A stretch of DNA of 32,461 nucleotides from an uncultured Acidobacteriota bacterium (GCA_947259165.1 CAMYKY010000030.1:1-32461), one strand, 5' to 3'. Numbered from the stretch's first letter, positions 1 through 8,222 are shown. Program-made: numbers and translations. The notes: generated from the letters alone by a model not told the origin.

Positions 1-1130
1 AGACCGGGGACAATGGCGCGGGTGACGGGGATGCCGAGGCGCAGGTACTCGGGGAACGGGTGCAGCTCGGTGGTCTCGGCGTAGTCGAGAAGCTGGTTGC
101 TGACGAGGCTGACCTCCACGGCGAACTTCCCCGTGCGCATGAGGAGCAACGTGTCCGGATCGGTGATCAGATTCGTCCCGTGGCCGATACGGTTTGCTCC
201 GAGGAGCAACGTGTCGCGGACGTGCTGGTTGGGCTCGTCGACTTCGCCGCCGTGGATGGCGAGACCGATCGCAGGATAGTGCCGGCGCATCTTGCGGAAT
301 GTCTCGAGAAAACGCAGCGGGTAGCCCTTGTCGTTGTCTTCACGCCCCACGAGATTGATGCTGACCCAAAGGTCGCGGTGGCGGTCCACGAACGCGAAGC
401 TTTGCTCGACACGCTCCTCAGCGTTGTCGGCAAAGCGCAAGACGTTGGTCTGGAATCGGACGCTCACGCCGGTGGCGAGGGCGTCCGGCTCGGTGAGACG
501 CGCTTTCAAAATCTCGTGAAAACCGTCGTCGGTCAGGGGCTCGTCGCCGTGACGACGATTCCACGGTCCGAGTTGAAACTCGATGTAGCGGAGGCCCTCC
601 TCTCCGAAGCGCTCCATGTTCTCGACCGCGAGCTCGGCAAGAAGAGTGGCCTGTTTCAACACCTCGTCGAGCCGAGGCCAGATCACCTCGAAGAACTCGT
701 TCCTGCCTTCGAGGTGGTGATCGATGCGCGTGGCCGAAAGCCAGTCGCTTCGTTGCGCCTCACCAAGCTCGCCGAGGGGTTCGTATTCATCCTGGCAGCA
801 TTGGGGCAAGCCGTTCCATGTCGAGTCCCCAACAGTGTGGAAGTAGAGCAACGGGGTGTTGCAGCCTCCAGAACAGTTGTTGATACGAACACGAGTGCGG
901 AAAGTCTGGCCGCCGTTGACGCTGGGGTCCGTTGCCAGCCGAAACAACACGTCGTCGAACGCCGCGCCGCCGAGATGGTTGTGAAGATCGCCGCCTTTGG
1001 GGACGGCAAAGAGGATCCGGTAGAGCTGTTCGGGTGTCGCTTCCTGTTTGATCGTTTCGAACTCTGCCGAGAAATCCTGCGCGAAGGACGCGCTCGACAC
1101 GAGCAGCAGCGCGAGGAAGAACCTGTTCAT
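1..1130 (-). CDS. Exported adenosine-deaminase-like protein (ADA/ADGF type), 3' end cut by window
   Basis: This looks like a metal-dependent amidohydrolase of the adenosine/AMP deaminase superfamily, which hydrolyses adenosine to inosine. The visible 376 residues begin with a Sec signal peptide ending near SASFA-Q, so it acts outside the cytoplasm, as ADGF-type enzymes do. Metal and catalytic motifs are in order: GGDLHNHLGG (H50, H52), IHGGE (H293, E296) and RIGHGTN (H317). The E296 to H317 spacing of 21 matches classical ADA. The ATG at 1130 overlaps the hydratase stop (ATGA), so translation is probably coupled and this is the last visible gene of the transport operon. Oddity: near residues 373-376, where classical ADA has the metal-binding Asp-Asp of a DDPG motif, the sequence reads IVPG. 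Family assignment is firm; substrate and activity are not. Confidence 0.85.
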   Translation of the reverse strand, partial: MNRFFLALLLVSSASFAQDFSAEFETIKQEATPEQLYRILFAVPKGGDLHNHLGGAAFDDVLFRLATDPSVNGGQTFRTRVRINNCSGGCNTPLLYFHTVGDSTWNGLPQCCQDEYEPLGELGEAQRSDWLSATRIDHHLEGRNEFFEVIWPRLDEVLKQATLLAELAVENMERFGEEGLRYIEFQLGPWNRRHGDEPLTDDGFHEILKARLTEPDALATGVSVRFQTNVLRFADNAEERVEQSFAFVDRHRDLWVSINLVGREDNDKGYPLRFLETFRKMRRHYPAIGLAIHGGEVDEPNQHVRDTLLLGANRIGHGTNLITDPDTLLLMRTGKFAVEVSLVSNQLLDYAETTELHPFPEYLRLGIPVTRAIVPG

Positions 1131-1921
1131 TTTCCGGTCCACTTTGGGGCTCGCTTCTCGAGAAACGCACGAACCCCCTCGTCACTGTCCTCCGATTCCA
1201 GTGCTTTCACCACCGCGGGAAGCCGCATCGCTTGCGCCTCTTCCGCCGACAGCGTCGCGGTGCGTTTCACCGATTGCTTGATCGCCTGCAGTGACAACGG
1301 AGCGCATGCAAGAATGTCCGCTACCCAGCGATCCACTGTCGAGTCGAGCTCGGCGCGGGGAACGACTTCATTCACGAGTCCCATACGGTACGCCTCCGCC
1401 GCCGGGATGCGTGCGCCGGTCAGGAGAAGTCCCATCGCCCATTTTTCGGGCACCAACCTCGGCAGCAGCGTCATGCCGCCGTCGAGCGGCATCCGGCCCA
1501 CGCGCGGCTCGGGGAAGCCGAACTGAGCCTCGTCGCACGCGACGACGATGTCGCAGCCAAGCACCATTTCGAAACCGCCCCCGAGAGCGTAGCCGTTCAC
1601 ACGTGCGATTACGGGAATGTCGAGCGACGTGCGCAACGCGATACCGCCGAAGCCACCCGGACGCGGCTTGGCCCAATAGGCGAGGCCGGTGGCGGTATCC
1701 TCGTTGCCGCCGCTCTTCCCGCTCTTCATGTCGGCGCCGACCGAGAACGCTTTCTCGCCGGAGCCGGTCAGCACGATGACGCGCGCGTCGGGCTCGTTCT
1801 CGAGCTCGCTCCAGATTTCTTGAAGCATCGTTTCCGTACTCGTGTCGATCGCGTTGAGCACGTCGGGCCTGTCGATCGTGACCCGGGCGACGTGCTCCTG
1901 AAGCTCGTAGGTCACGCTCAC
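1127..1921 (-). CDS. Enoyl-CoA hydratase/isomerase (crotonase superfamily)
   Basis: This 264-residue protein has the full crotonase length and hydrates or isomerises an enoyl-CoA thioester. The oxyanion-hole segments are visible: AFSVGADMKS near residues 59-68 and ALGGGFEMVLGCD near 112-124. Both hydratase glutamates are kept, E118 in GGGFE and E138 in FGFPE, so true hydratase activity is plausible. The start is GTG at 1921, inside a GTGA overlap with the stop of the CoA-transferase. The stop overlaps the start of the deaminase-like gene. The gene lies directly after a CoA-transferase, which suggests it acts on the CoA ester made there. The precise acyl substrate cannot be read from the sequence. 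Confidence 0.93.
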   Translation of the reverse strand: MSVTYELQEHVARVTIDRPDVLNAIDTSTETMLQEIWSELENEPDARVIVLTGSGEKAFSVGADMKSGKSGGNEDTATGLAYWAKPRPGGFGGIALRTSLDIPVIARVNGYALGGGFEMVLGCDIVVACDEAQFGFPEPRVGRMPLDGGMTLLPRLVPEKWAMGLLLTGARIPAAEAYRMGLVNEVVPRAELDSTVDRWVADILACAPLSLQAIKQSVKRTATLSAEEAQAMRLPAVVKALESEDSDEGVRAFLEKRAPKWTGK

Positions 1922-3096
1922 GGGACGACGCCTTCCTCTCGCATTTTCTCGATCGCTGCGGCGTCGTAGCCGAGCTCGCCGAGGATGGCCTCCGAGTGCT
2001 CACCGAGGTGCGGGGGGTTGTGTCGCAGCTCGAAGGGCGCTCGGGAAAGATGGATGGGTGCACCTACCATGCGAAGCACTTCGTCGCCGTCCGTGGTCGC
2101 TTCCACGAGCATGTCGTTTTCTTTCGTCTGCGGGTCTTCCAATGCGTCAGCTAGAGTTCTGACGGGCGCGCACAAGAGATCCTGCTCTTCGAGTCGCTCG
2201 ATCCAGTGGGCCGTTGTTTCTTGTCGGAAGCGCTCGCGAAACGTTGCTTGCAGCTCGGCGCGGTGCTCGCGCATGCCCTCCATCGTCGACAAACGCTCTT
2301 GAGTGGAAAGGTCGTCGATCTCGAGCGCCTTGCAGATGTCTTGCAGGGGATTCTTCTTGAAGGCGCCGACGAGCACGACGGAGCCGTCCACTGTGTCGAA
2401 CACGCCGGTCAGCGGCATGGCGGCCCAGTTCAATCGCTCCTGACGCATCATCCACATCGATGCTTCTTGCGTCTGCATCGAAAGCATCGAGTCGTAAAGC
2501 GAGACGTCGACTTGTTGACCCTCTCCGGTGCGCTCGCGATGAAGAAGCGCCAGCAAGATGCCCTGGACGAGGTGCATCGCCGCGGAGTAGTCGGCGAGCG
2601 CCGTCGCGTAGATCGCACGTGGATGATCCGGATCGGACTTTCGGGCCATGACACCGGTCAGCGCCTGCGCGAGAACATCCTGGCCGCCCTTGTGGGCGTA
2701 GGGACCCGTTTTTCCGAAGCCGGTTCCGAACGCAAAGATGATCCGCGGGTTGATCGCTTGGAGATCGTCGTAGCCGAGACCCATGCGCTCCATGACACCG
2801 GGACGGAAGTTGTTGACGATGACGTCCGCGGTCTTCACGAGGTCTTTGACGATCTCCTTCGCCGTGTCGTGCTTCAGGTTCAAGGCGATACTGCGTTTGT
2901 TGCGGTTCAAGCTCACGAAGACGGGGTTGTCGAGCCCGGCCGGATCGGGAACCGACCCTCGGGACAAATCGCCTTGACCGGGGCGCTCGATCTTGATGAC
3001 GTCGGCACCGAAGTCGCCGAGAAGCTGGGTCGCGCACGGCCCAAGCAACACCTGTGTCAGATCCAGGATGCGAATACCGTCGAGAGGCAGGCTCAT
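1918..3096 (-). CDS. Class III CoA-transferase (CaiB/BaiF/Frc family)
   Basis: This 392-residue protein has the normal family length and moves CoA between carboxylic acids. The N-terminal signature is GIRILDLTQVLLGP, followed by LGDFGADVIKIERPGQGD (CoA-binding region) and LNRNKRSIALNL. The catalytic aspartate that forms the acyl anhydride in Frc corresponds to D169 in ALADYSAAMH. I chose the ATG at 3096 because the protein then starts just before the conserved N-terminus and the codon overlaps the FAD-oxidoreductase stop (ATGA); the longer open frame upstream shows no homology. It probably activates the imported or oxidised substrate as its CoA ester before the following hydratase. The acid substrate is unknown. 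Confidence 0.93.
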   Translation of the reverse strand: MSLPLDGIRILDLTQVLLGPCATQLLGDFGADVIKIERPGQGDLSRGSVPDPAGLDNPVFVSLNRNKRSIALNLKHDTAKEIVKDLVKTADVIVNNFRPGVMERMGLGYDDLQAINPRIIFAFGTGFGKTGPYAHKGGQDVLAQALTGVMARKSDPDHPRAIYATALADYSAAMHLVQGILLALLHRERTGEGQQVDVSLYDSMLSMQTQEASMWMMRQERLNWAAMPLTGVFDTVDGSVVLVGAFKKNPLQDICKALEIDDLSTQERLSTMEGMREHRAELQATFRERFRQETTAHWIERLEEQDLLCAPVRTLADALEDPQTKENDMLVEATTDGDEVLRMVGAPIHLSRAPFELRHNPPHLGEHSEAILGELGYDAAAIEKMREEGVVP

Positions 3097-4421
3097 GACT
3101 TGGCCACCTCTCGCACGGTCGCGTTCGGCGAGGGGACATCTCCTGGGTCCGCACCTTGCTCGCGGAGTTTTTTCTGGAGCTCGGTGACGTTGACGTCGCG
3201 CACCAGGCTTCCGGCATCGAGCGCCATCGCCGCGGCGGCGCCGACCGCTTCGCCCATCGCCATGCACGGTGGTATCTCGCGCGAGGTCTTTTGTGCGGTC
3301 GAAGTGGCCGAGTAGTGCCGTCCCGCCACGAGGAGCTGCTCGACTTTCTTGGGAACGAGGGCTCGATACGGCGTGTAGTAGTCACGGCCGCGTGCAACGC
3401 TGTCGGCAAAATGGACACGCTCGTGCACGTCCTCTTTCGTCACCACGTACTCACCTTCGAGAAGCCTCGTCTGGCGCACGCCGATCTGGGGTGCCAAATC
3501 CACGATGTAGCTTTTTTCGAAGCCTGGCCAGTTCTCACGGACGTGTGCGAAGACGGCATCGACGCGGCGGCGTCCTTCCGTTTGCGCGTTCGTCAGATCC
3601 TCGACGTTCGCTCCGTCGAAGCCGCGCATGTGGGGGCAATTGCACCACACGATTCCCGGAAGCGGTGTCTTGAGCCACCACTTGTCCCAGGAGCCGCCCA
3701 AGAGATCTTTGGCCTTCTTGTCGACCTTCAAATAGTCTTCGGGCTGTTCGTACTCGAACCGCTCCGCAGCTTCCGTGTCGACGCCGCCGAGGCGAAACAC
3801 CGTGGTCAGGAAGTACGAGCCGCCGATGAACGGCGCACCTGCTCGTGAAGCGACGTCCAGATCTCCGGAGCAATCGATGACGACGTCGCCGCGAATCTCC
3901 TGACGACCTTCTTTGGTCTCGCAGACGACGCCGGTGATGCGCTCGCCCTCGAGAATCGGCTCCGAAAACCAGGAGTGAAGCCGCAAGTGGATGTTGTTCT
4001 CGGCCACGAGATCTTCCGCTGCGCGTTTCCATCCTTCCGGATCGAACGCGACCGAGTAGCACACCGGCGCCGGTTTGGACCGAGCGTAGTAGTCGTAGAG
4101 CCCCCAGCGCGCCCATTTGCGGAACATCGCGTCGTCCGCGCGCCGATCTTCTTCGGGCGGGTAGACCGCGAGCTTCATCTTCTCCATGCGGTCGATGACT
4201 TCCTGCATGATGCCCTTGACGGTGATCTCGTTCCCGTTGCACATGTCATCGAGGACGAGCACCATTGCCCCGGCGGCGAGACCTCCCAGTTGGGCGTAGC
4301 GCTCGAGTAGAGCTACCTTGGCGCCGTTTCTGGAAGCTGCCACCGCAGCGGCCAATCCTGCCGGTCCGCCGCCGACCACGACGACGTCTGTTTCATGAAC
4401 GAGCTTACCCATAGATTTCAT
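3093..4421 (-). CDS. FAD-dependent oxidoreductase (FAD_oxidored, PF12831-like)
   Basis: The 442-residue protein starts with a Rossmann dinucleotide site, VVVVGGGPAGLAAA (about residues 13-26), ending in an acidic residue at ALLER. Downstream are DCSGDLDVASRAGAPF and, near the C-terminus, LVAGRHYSATSTAQ and PPCMAMGEAVG, which are typical of the FAD_oxidored group related to fumarate reductase and L-aspartate oxidase flavoproteins. A Cys pair lies in the segment CNCPHMRGF. No signal peptide is visible, so it should act in the cytoplasm. The start ATG at 4421 overlaps the permease stop (ATGA); a second Met three codons later is an alternative. It sits between the ABC transporter and the CoA-transferase, suggesting oxidation of the imported compound. 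Confidence 0.85.
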   Translation of the reverse strand: MKSMGKLVHETDVVVVGGGPAGLAAAVAASRNGAKVALLERYAQLGGLAAGAMVLVLDDMCNGNEITVKGIMQEVIDRMEKMKLAVYPPEEDRRADDAMFRKWARWGLYDYYARSKPAPVCYSVAFDPEGWKRAAEDLVAENNIHLRLHSWFSEPILEGERITGVVCETKEGRQEIRGDVVIDCSGDLDVASRAGAPFIGGSYFLTTVFRLGGVDTEAAERFEYEQPEDYLKVDKKAKDLLGGSWDKWWLKTPLPGIVWCNCPHMRGFDGANVEDLTNAQTEGRRRVDAVFAHVRENWPGFEKSYIVDLAPQIGVRQTRLLEGEYVVTKEDVHERVHFADSVARGRDYYTPYRALVPKKVEQLLVAGRHYSATSTAQKTSREIPPCMAMGEAVGAAAAMALDAGSLVRDVNVTELQKKLREQGADPGDVPSPNATVREVAKS

Positions 4422-5176
4422 CCTATCTCAGGAGACCATTTCACGACGCGACGCTCCAGCCACGAAATCGCTACCGTGAACAACACCGAGAAAACGCACG
4501 CGGCGGTAATCGCGGCATAGAGCAGGCCGGTGTCGAAGTTGTAGGTCGCCTGAATAATCAAGGCGCCGATGCCTTCGGTGCTGCCGATCCATTCCCCGAC
4601 GATCGCACCTATCACCGAGGCACTCGCGGCGATCTTCAGTGCAGCAAACAAGTAGGGGAGCGAGTTGTACAGCCGCAGCTTGAAAAAGATCTCGCTTTTG
4701 CTCGCCGAGAGAACTTTCATGAGCTCGAGCGCCTGCGGGTTCACGGAAGAAAGACCCTTGACCATGTTGACGAGCGTGGGGAAAAAACAAATGAGCGCCG
4801 CGATGACGACCTTCGGGGTCATGTCGTTACCCAGCATGAGCACGAGTATCGGCGCGACAGCGACGATGGGGATAGAGCGGATGATGATCGCGAGTGGGAA
4901 GAACGTCTGCTCCACCGTTTTCCAGTGCACGAAAACCGTCGCGAGCGCGATCGATGCGAGGTTGCCGATGAAAAACCCGAGAAAGCTCTCGAGCGCCGTC
5001 GGCCACAGGTTTCTCAAAATGACGCTGAAGTCGCGGATGAGCGTGCGGGCGACGTGGACCGGTGAAGGAACGATGTACTCGGGAATGTCGAACCAGTGCA
5101 CCACCGCTGCCCAAATCGCGAGAATCGATAGGAGGGCCGTTAGTGGAAGCAGACGTTGTTTGAGCCGCTCGCTCAT
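4418..5176 (-). CDS. ABC transporter permease, NitT/TauT (SsuC/TauC) type
   Basis: This 252-residue membrane protein has about six transmembrane segments, the usual size for nitrate/taurine/sulfonate-type permeases. The N-terminus has a hydrophobic helix (LLPLTALLSILAIWAAVVHW) followed by the family hallmark PSPVHVARTL. The cytoplasmic coupling (EAA) loop is seen around ASASVIGAIVGEWIGSTEGI, with YNFDTGLLYAAI after it. I placed the start at the ATG at 5176, where the stop of the ATPase overlaps it by one base (TGATG). The open frame extends further upstream but those residues are unrelated to the family. It forms the channel for the substrate delivered by the binding protein at 5949-7019. Confidence 0.93.
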   Translation of the reverse strand: MSERLKQRLLPLTALLSILAIWAAVVHWFDIPEYIVPSPVHVARTLIRDFSVILRNLWPTALESFLGFFIGNLASIALATVFVHWKTVEQTFFPLAIIIRSIPIVAVAPILVLMLGNDMTPKVVIAALICFFPTLVNMVKGLSSVNPQALELMKVLSASKSEIFFKLRLYNSLPYLFAALKIAASASVIGAIVGEWIGSTEGIGALIIQATYNFDTGLLYAAITAACVFSVLFTVAISWLERRVVKWSPEIG

Positions 5177-5952
5177 CAGCAGGTCTCGAGCAACGCGCGC
5201 AAGTGCGCTGCCTGGCGCACGAACTCCGCAGATTCGCGAATGTCCAGGCCTCGTTCGTCGGGGAGATCGGGCTCGTTCATCTCGCGCACTCGACCCGGAT
5301 GCGACGCGAGCACGAGAACCTTTTGCCCCAAGTAGAGCGCTTCTTGGATGCTGTGGGTGACGAAGAGGATGGTCGTTCCCGTCTCTCGCCAAATCCGTAG
5401 AAGCTCTTCGTTGAGTCGGTCGCGCGTGATTTCGTCGAGCGCGCCGAAGGGCTCGTCCATCAGGAGAATCTTCGGCGCGGTTACCAAGGAGCGTGCGATT
5501 GACACGCGTTGGCGCATGCCGCCGGAGAGCTCGTGCGGATAGCTGTCGTGCCACTTGCCGAGACCGACGAGCTCGAGAAGATCCGATGCGCTCGGACCCC
5601 CTTTGGCGAGGTTCGCTCCGTCGCCGACTTCCATGGGGAGCTCGACGTTTTGTCTCGCGGTTCGCCAGGGCAAAAGCGCGGCGTCTTGGAACACGAAGCC
5701 CAGGTCGCGTCGTTTGCGTACCTCGGCCGGAGTGCTGCCGAACAGCGATACGTCCCCGCCGCTCGGTGGAATGAGGTCGGCCACGACCCGCAGAAGAGTG
5801 GACTTGCCGCAGCCCGACGGACCGAGGATCGAAAGAAACGCCCCACGCGCCAGCTCGAAACTAATGCTCTCGATGGCGGTGACCGTGCCGCGATCGGAAT
5901 CGAAACGAACGGAAACGTTATCGACGGAAACGGACTCCGACAACGCGCTCAA
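5176..5952 (-). CDS. ABC transporter ATP-binding protein, NitT/TauT (SsuB/TauB) type
   Basis: This 258-residue ATPase energises the adjacent permease. It has Walker A GPSGCGKST (about residues 44-52), a Q-loop in GFVFQDAALLPWRT, the signature LSGGMRQRVSIARSL, Walker B ILLMDEPFGALDE and the switch histidine in FVTHSIQEAL. The motif spellings are typical of the nitrate/taurine/sulfonate group. The start codon is TTG at 5952, within a TTGA overlap with the binding-protein stop. No ATG is available nearby in frame, and the overlap matches the pattern at the other junctions of this operon. Confidence 0.94.
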   Translation of the reverse strand: MSALSESVSVDNVSVRFDSDRGTVTAIESISFELARGAFLSILGPSGCGKSTLLRVVADLIPPSGGDVSLFGSTPAEVRKRRDLGFVFQDAALLPWRTARQNVELPMEVGDGANLAKGGPSASDLLELVGLGKWHDSYPHELSGGMRQRVSIARSLVTAPKILLMDEPFGALDEITRDRLNEELLRIWRETGTTILFVTHSIQEALYLGQKVLVLASHPGRVREMNEPDLPDERGLDIRESAEFVRQAAHLRALLETC

Positions 5953-7019
5953 CTCGCTCTGGGGCCATAGCGCCCCGAGTCCAAGCGTGGCCGGACGTCT
6001 TGGGTGGCTTCTAATAAGGATAGAGTCATGACGTCATCCACCGTGGGCACGGATTTCGTGAACTGGGACAGCTCCTCGTAGGTTCGTATCTGCTCGCCCC
6101 AATTGTCGCGGTTCATCGTGCCCCACCCCTGCTCGCGGGTCGCGTCGGTGAACACATAACCGAGGATCTCGTGAACGGCGCGCAGCTCGTCCTCGTAGCG
6201 AAGAATCGGATACTCATCGACGAGAAGCTCTACGGCTCTTTCGGGATCGTGGTACGCGAACTCCCAGCCCCGACCCACGGCCCGCAAGAAGCTCGCGAGC
6301 ACTTCGGGGTTTTGTTCGATGGTATCGAGGGTCGCGTAGTAGGGCATCGCGTAGAGCCGGATCCCTTGGTCCCACAGGCGCATCGTGAGGCGCTCGGGTC
6401 CCAGCGGTGCGAGCGCGGTGACGTTGGTCGTCCATCCGGTGATGACGTCGACTTGTCCTGTCAGAAGCGGCATCATGGACGAGCCGACGACGATGACTTC
6501 GATCTCTTGGGCATCGATACCGTGTTTGGCGAGTAGAGCGTTCAAGAGAATGTGCCCGGTCGCGTTGGTCCCTACCTTTTTGCCGATCATGTCTTTCGGC
6601 GTTCGCACCGGGTTGTCGGGCAGTGAGAAGTAGGAGTACGGGTGTTGTTGCACGCTGACACCGAAGCACTTCACCGGGATGGCTTGCGAGACCGCGAGCA
6701 TGAGCGACGGACTCGACGAGACCTGCCCGAGCCGGTACCGCCCAGAGGCGACGATGCCGACGCCGTCGATGTGAGGCCCGCCGGGATGGATCTCGAGATG
6801 GACGCCCTCAGCTTCGAGATAGCCGAGCTGCTTGGCGACGACCTCTCCGAGCTGATTGCCGCCTGGAAGCCAACCGAGCTGCATGTCGAGAACCGCCAGC
6901 CCGTCGACGCGTGAGCGCGAGGACAAGCAAGCGCCGAGGCCGGCGACGGCGGAGAGCCCGGTACGCAGCCCGGTTCTTAGAAAGCGACGGCGGTCGTTGG
7001 ATCGAATCGAGGGGCTCAA
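5949..7019 (-). CDS. ABC substrate-binding protein (NMT1/THI5-like), Tat signal
   Basis: This 356-residue protein is the receptor of the NitT/TauT-type importer. The N-terminus has a twin-arginine signal (NDRRRFLRTGL) followed by a hydrophobic stretch, so it is probably exported folded. The mature part shows the family pattern LGWLPGGNQLGEVVAKQLGY, a GKKVGTN segment at the second lobe and VDVITGWTTN in the hinge/ligand region. The start is TTG at 7019; a stop lies in frame at about 7077-7079 and no ATG or GTG lies between, so TTG is the only good choice. The ligand is not predictable: the family binds taurine, sulfonates, nitrate, pyrimidine precursors and riboflavin. Confidence 0.88.
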   Translation of the reverse strand: MSPSIRSNDRRRFLRTGLRTGLSAVAGLGACLSSRSRVDGLAVLDMQLGWLPGGNQLGEVVAKQLGYLEAEGVHLEIHPGGPHIDGVGIVASGRYRLGQVSSSPSLMLAVSQAIPVKCFGVSVQQHPYSYFSLPDNPVRTPKDMIGKKVGTNATGHILLNALLAKHGIDAQEIEVIVVGSSMMPLLTGQVDVITGWTTNVTALAPLGPERLTMRLWDQGIRLYAMPYYATLDTIEQNPEVLASFLRAVGRGWEFAYHDPERAVELLVDEYPILRYEDELRAVHEILGYVFTDATREQGWGTMNRDNWGEQIRTYEELSQFTKSVPTVDDVMTLSLLEATQDVRPRLDSGRYGPRAS

Positions 7020-7112
7020 GGGAAGTGAGGGTACCGCTTCCCTTGTTTCGAGGCAAGCTCGCGTGCGAATGCGGAGCTATTTTTTCTGTGAAGGCGCCGA
7101 GCCGGGTCGGTC

Positions 7113-7754
7113 TTAGCGAGAACGACCACGCCCGGCACTGCCGCCGCCACGGCCGCCACCACCACCACCACCGCCGCCGACGCGACCCGGTGTTGGGCAA
7201 TACCCGCCGCTTCCGCCGCCGCCACCGCCGCCGATGCCACGGCCGCCCATGCCGCCGCCGCCCATGCCACCGCCGCCACCGCTTTGAGAGCCTCGCCGAC
7301 GGGAAGATTCACTGCCGCCTCCGAGCCAGGCACCGTTTGCGAGCGACAACCCATCCAGGCTGTCGGGGATACCCAGCATCGGCGCGGAGATTGGGGTCGC
7401 GACGAGACCGCTCAGTGCAACGCTTTGAATCCGAAGGCTCGCGAGCTTGGGGCCATCGGACATCAGGGAATCTGTCCCGCTGTCTGTGGGCTTGGGCTGC
7501 GGAGGCTGGTTGCGGTTTTCGCGCTCGGGTACACGAGGCACCGGAAGCATCTCGCGCTGCAAATCTCTGGGAAGCTCCGAAACCGAGGTCAGCGCCTCGG
7601 GCGTTTCGCTACCATTGCCGCCGGCACCCGTAGCTCGAGTTGAGCTCGTGGAGCCGGGTGTCAAGAACAAAGCGGCTACAAAAAGCGCCACTGCCTGGAT
7701 GGCTACGCCGAGCGGTACGATATTAAGCGGGTTCGGGTTGTCAAAACGTCCCAT
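7113..7754 (-). CDS. Gly-rich low-complexity protein with N-terminal membrane anchor
   Basis: I do not recognise this 213-residue protein. It has a short N-terminal cytosolic piece, one hydrophobic helix (IVPLGVAIQAVALFVAALFL, residues about 12-31), a Ser/Thr/Pro-rich middle containing SELPRDLQREMLPVPRVP, and a C-terminal third (about residues 157-213) dominated by glycine runs. The middle part between about residues 100 and 150 looks folded. A GAGGG Shine-Dalgarno-like region (core GAGGG at 7760-7764) lies 5 nt before the ATG, which supports translation. It lies 42 nt after the lipoprotein gene and 93 nt before the binding-protein gene on the same strand, so it may belong to the transporter operon. 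Function unknown. Confidence 0.65.
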   Translation of the reverse strand: MGRFDNPNPLNIVPLGVAIQAVALFVAALFLTPGSTSSTRATGAGGNGSETPEALTSVSELPRDLQREMLPVPRVPERENRNQPPQPKPTDSGTDSLMSDGPKLASLRIQSVALSGLVATPISAPMLGIPDSLDGLSLANGAWLGGGSESSRRRGSQSGGGGGMGGGGMGGRGIGGGGGGGSGGYCPTPGRVGGGGGGGGGRGGGSAGRGRSR

Positions 7755-7759
7755 AGTTT

Positions 7760-7764
7760 CCCTC
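7760..7764 (-). promoter_or_regulatory. Shine-Dalgarno sequence of the Gly-rich protein gene
   Basis: On the minus strand the bases read GAGGG followed by AAACT and then ATG at 7754. This is a good ribosome-binding site at a 5-nt spacing and fixes the start of the Gly-rich gene. Confidence 0.6.
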
Positions 7765-7796
7765 GTGGCGGCGAGGATAGCTCCACATTACCGCGT

Positions 7797-8222
7797 CTAC
7801 CGCGGGGGAAGCAAATCGGTCGGGGCGATAAAGAGCTCGTTGTTGACGACAGACAGCTCGCAGATCGTACCCCGACCGGTCTCCGTGAAGTACGCCCGCG
7901 TCTCACCGTTAACCGTGCCAAAGCGGACCTGGTATTGCCGACCGGGGTCGAGGAAATTCCCGTCTACGACCCATCCATCGAAGAGGAGGTCGCTCGGCGT
8001 CCAGACGAGAGCGTTTTCTGTCGTATCAAAGCGAACCACTTCGTTGTCGGTGTCCCGCACGTCCGTCGTCTGGAAGTCGCTATTGGGGTCGCTGAAGACC
8101 GCAAACGTATCGCCTGGCGCGGGTGGCGGAGGCAGAGCCGTCGAGTCGGTGGTGAGACTGTCACTACAGCCGAGCAGCCCGATAGCGACGGTGAGGAGAA
8201 TCCAAGGTGTGTAGCGTCTCAT
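7797..8222 (-). CDS. Small hypothetical lipoprotein
   Basis: This 141-residue protein starts with MRRYTPWILLTVAIGLLGC, a clear type II signal with lipobox GLLGC, so Cys19 should be lipidated and the protein anchored to a membrane. After a Pro-rich linker (ALPPPPAPGD) the rest is a predicted beta-rich domain with many Asp/Thr residues (FQTTDVRDTDNEVVRF, RQYQVRFGTVNGETRAYF). I do not recognise a named family. The ATG at 8222 has no Shine-Dalgarno sequence but is preceded by a TAATCT box at 6-nt spacing, so the mRNA is probably leaderless. It could be the first gene of the long minus-strand unit. Confidence 0.75.
   Translation of the reverse strand: MRRYTPWILLTVAIGLLGCSDSLTTDSTALPPPPAPGDTFAVFSDPNSDFQTTDVRDTDNEVVRFDTTENALVWTPSDLLFDGWVVDGNFLDPGRQYQVRFGTVNGETRAYFTETGRGTICELSVVNNELFIAPTDLLPPR

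Noticed and set aside
60-1526. Long plus-strand open frame of 488 codons opposite the deaminase and hydratase genes
   Set aside because: The minus strand encodes two proteins with intact family motifs and a coupled ATGA junction. The plus-strand frame has no recognisable motif and spans two unrelated genes, so it is an antisense shadow typical of GC-rich DNA.
7136-7290. GCC/GGC-rich tract as a DNA repeat array of its own
   Set aside because: The irregular triplet pattern is explained by the glycine-run coding of the minus-strand gene.
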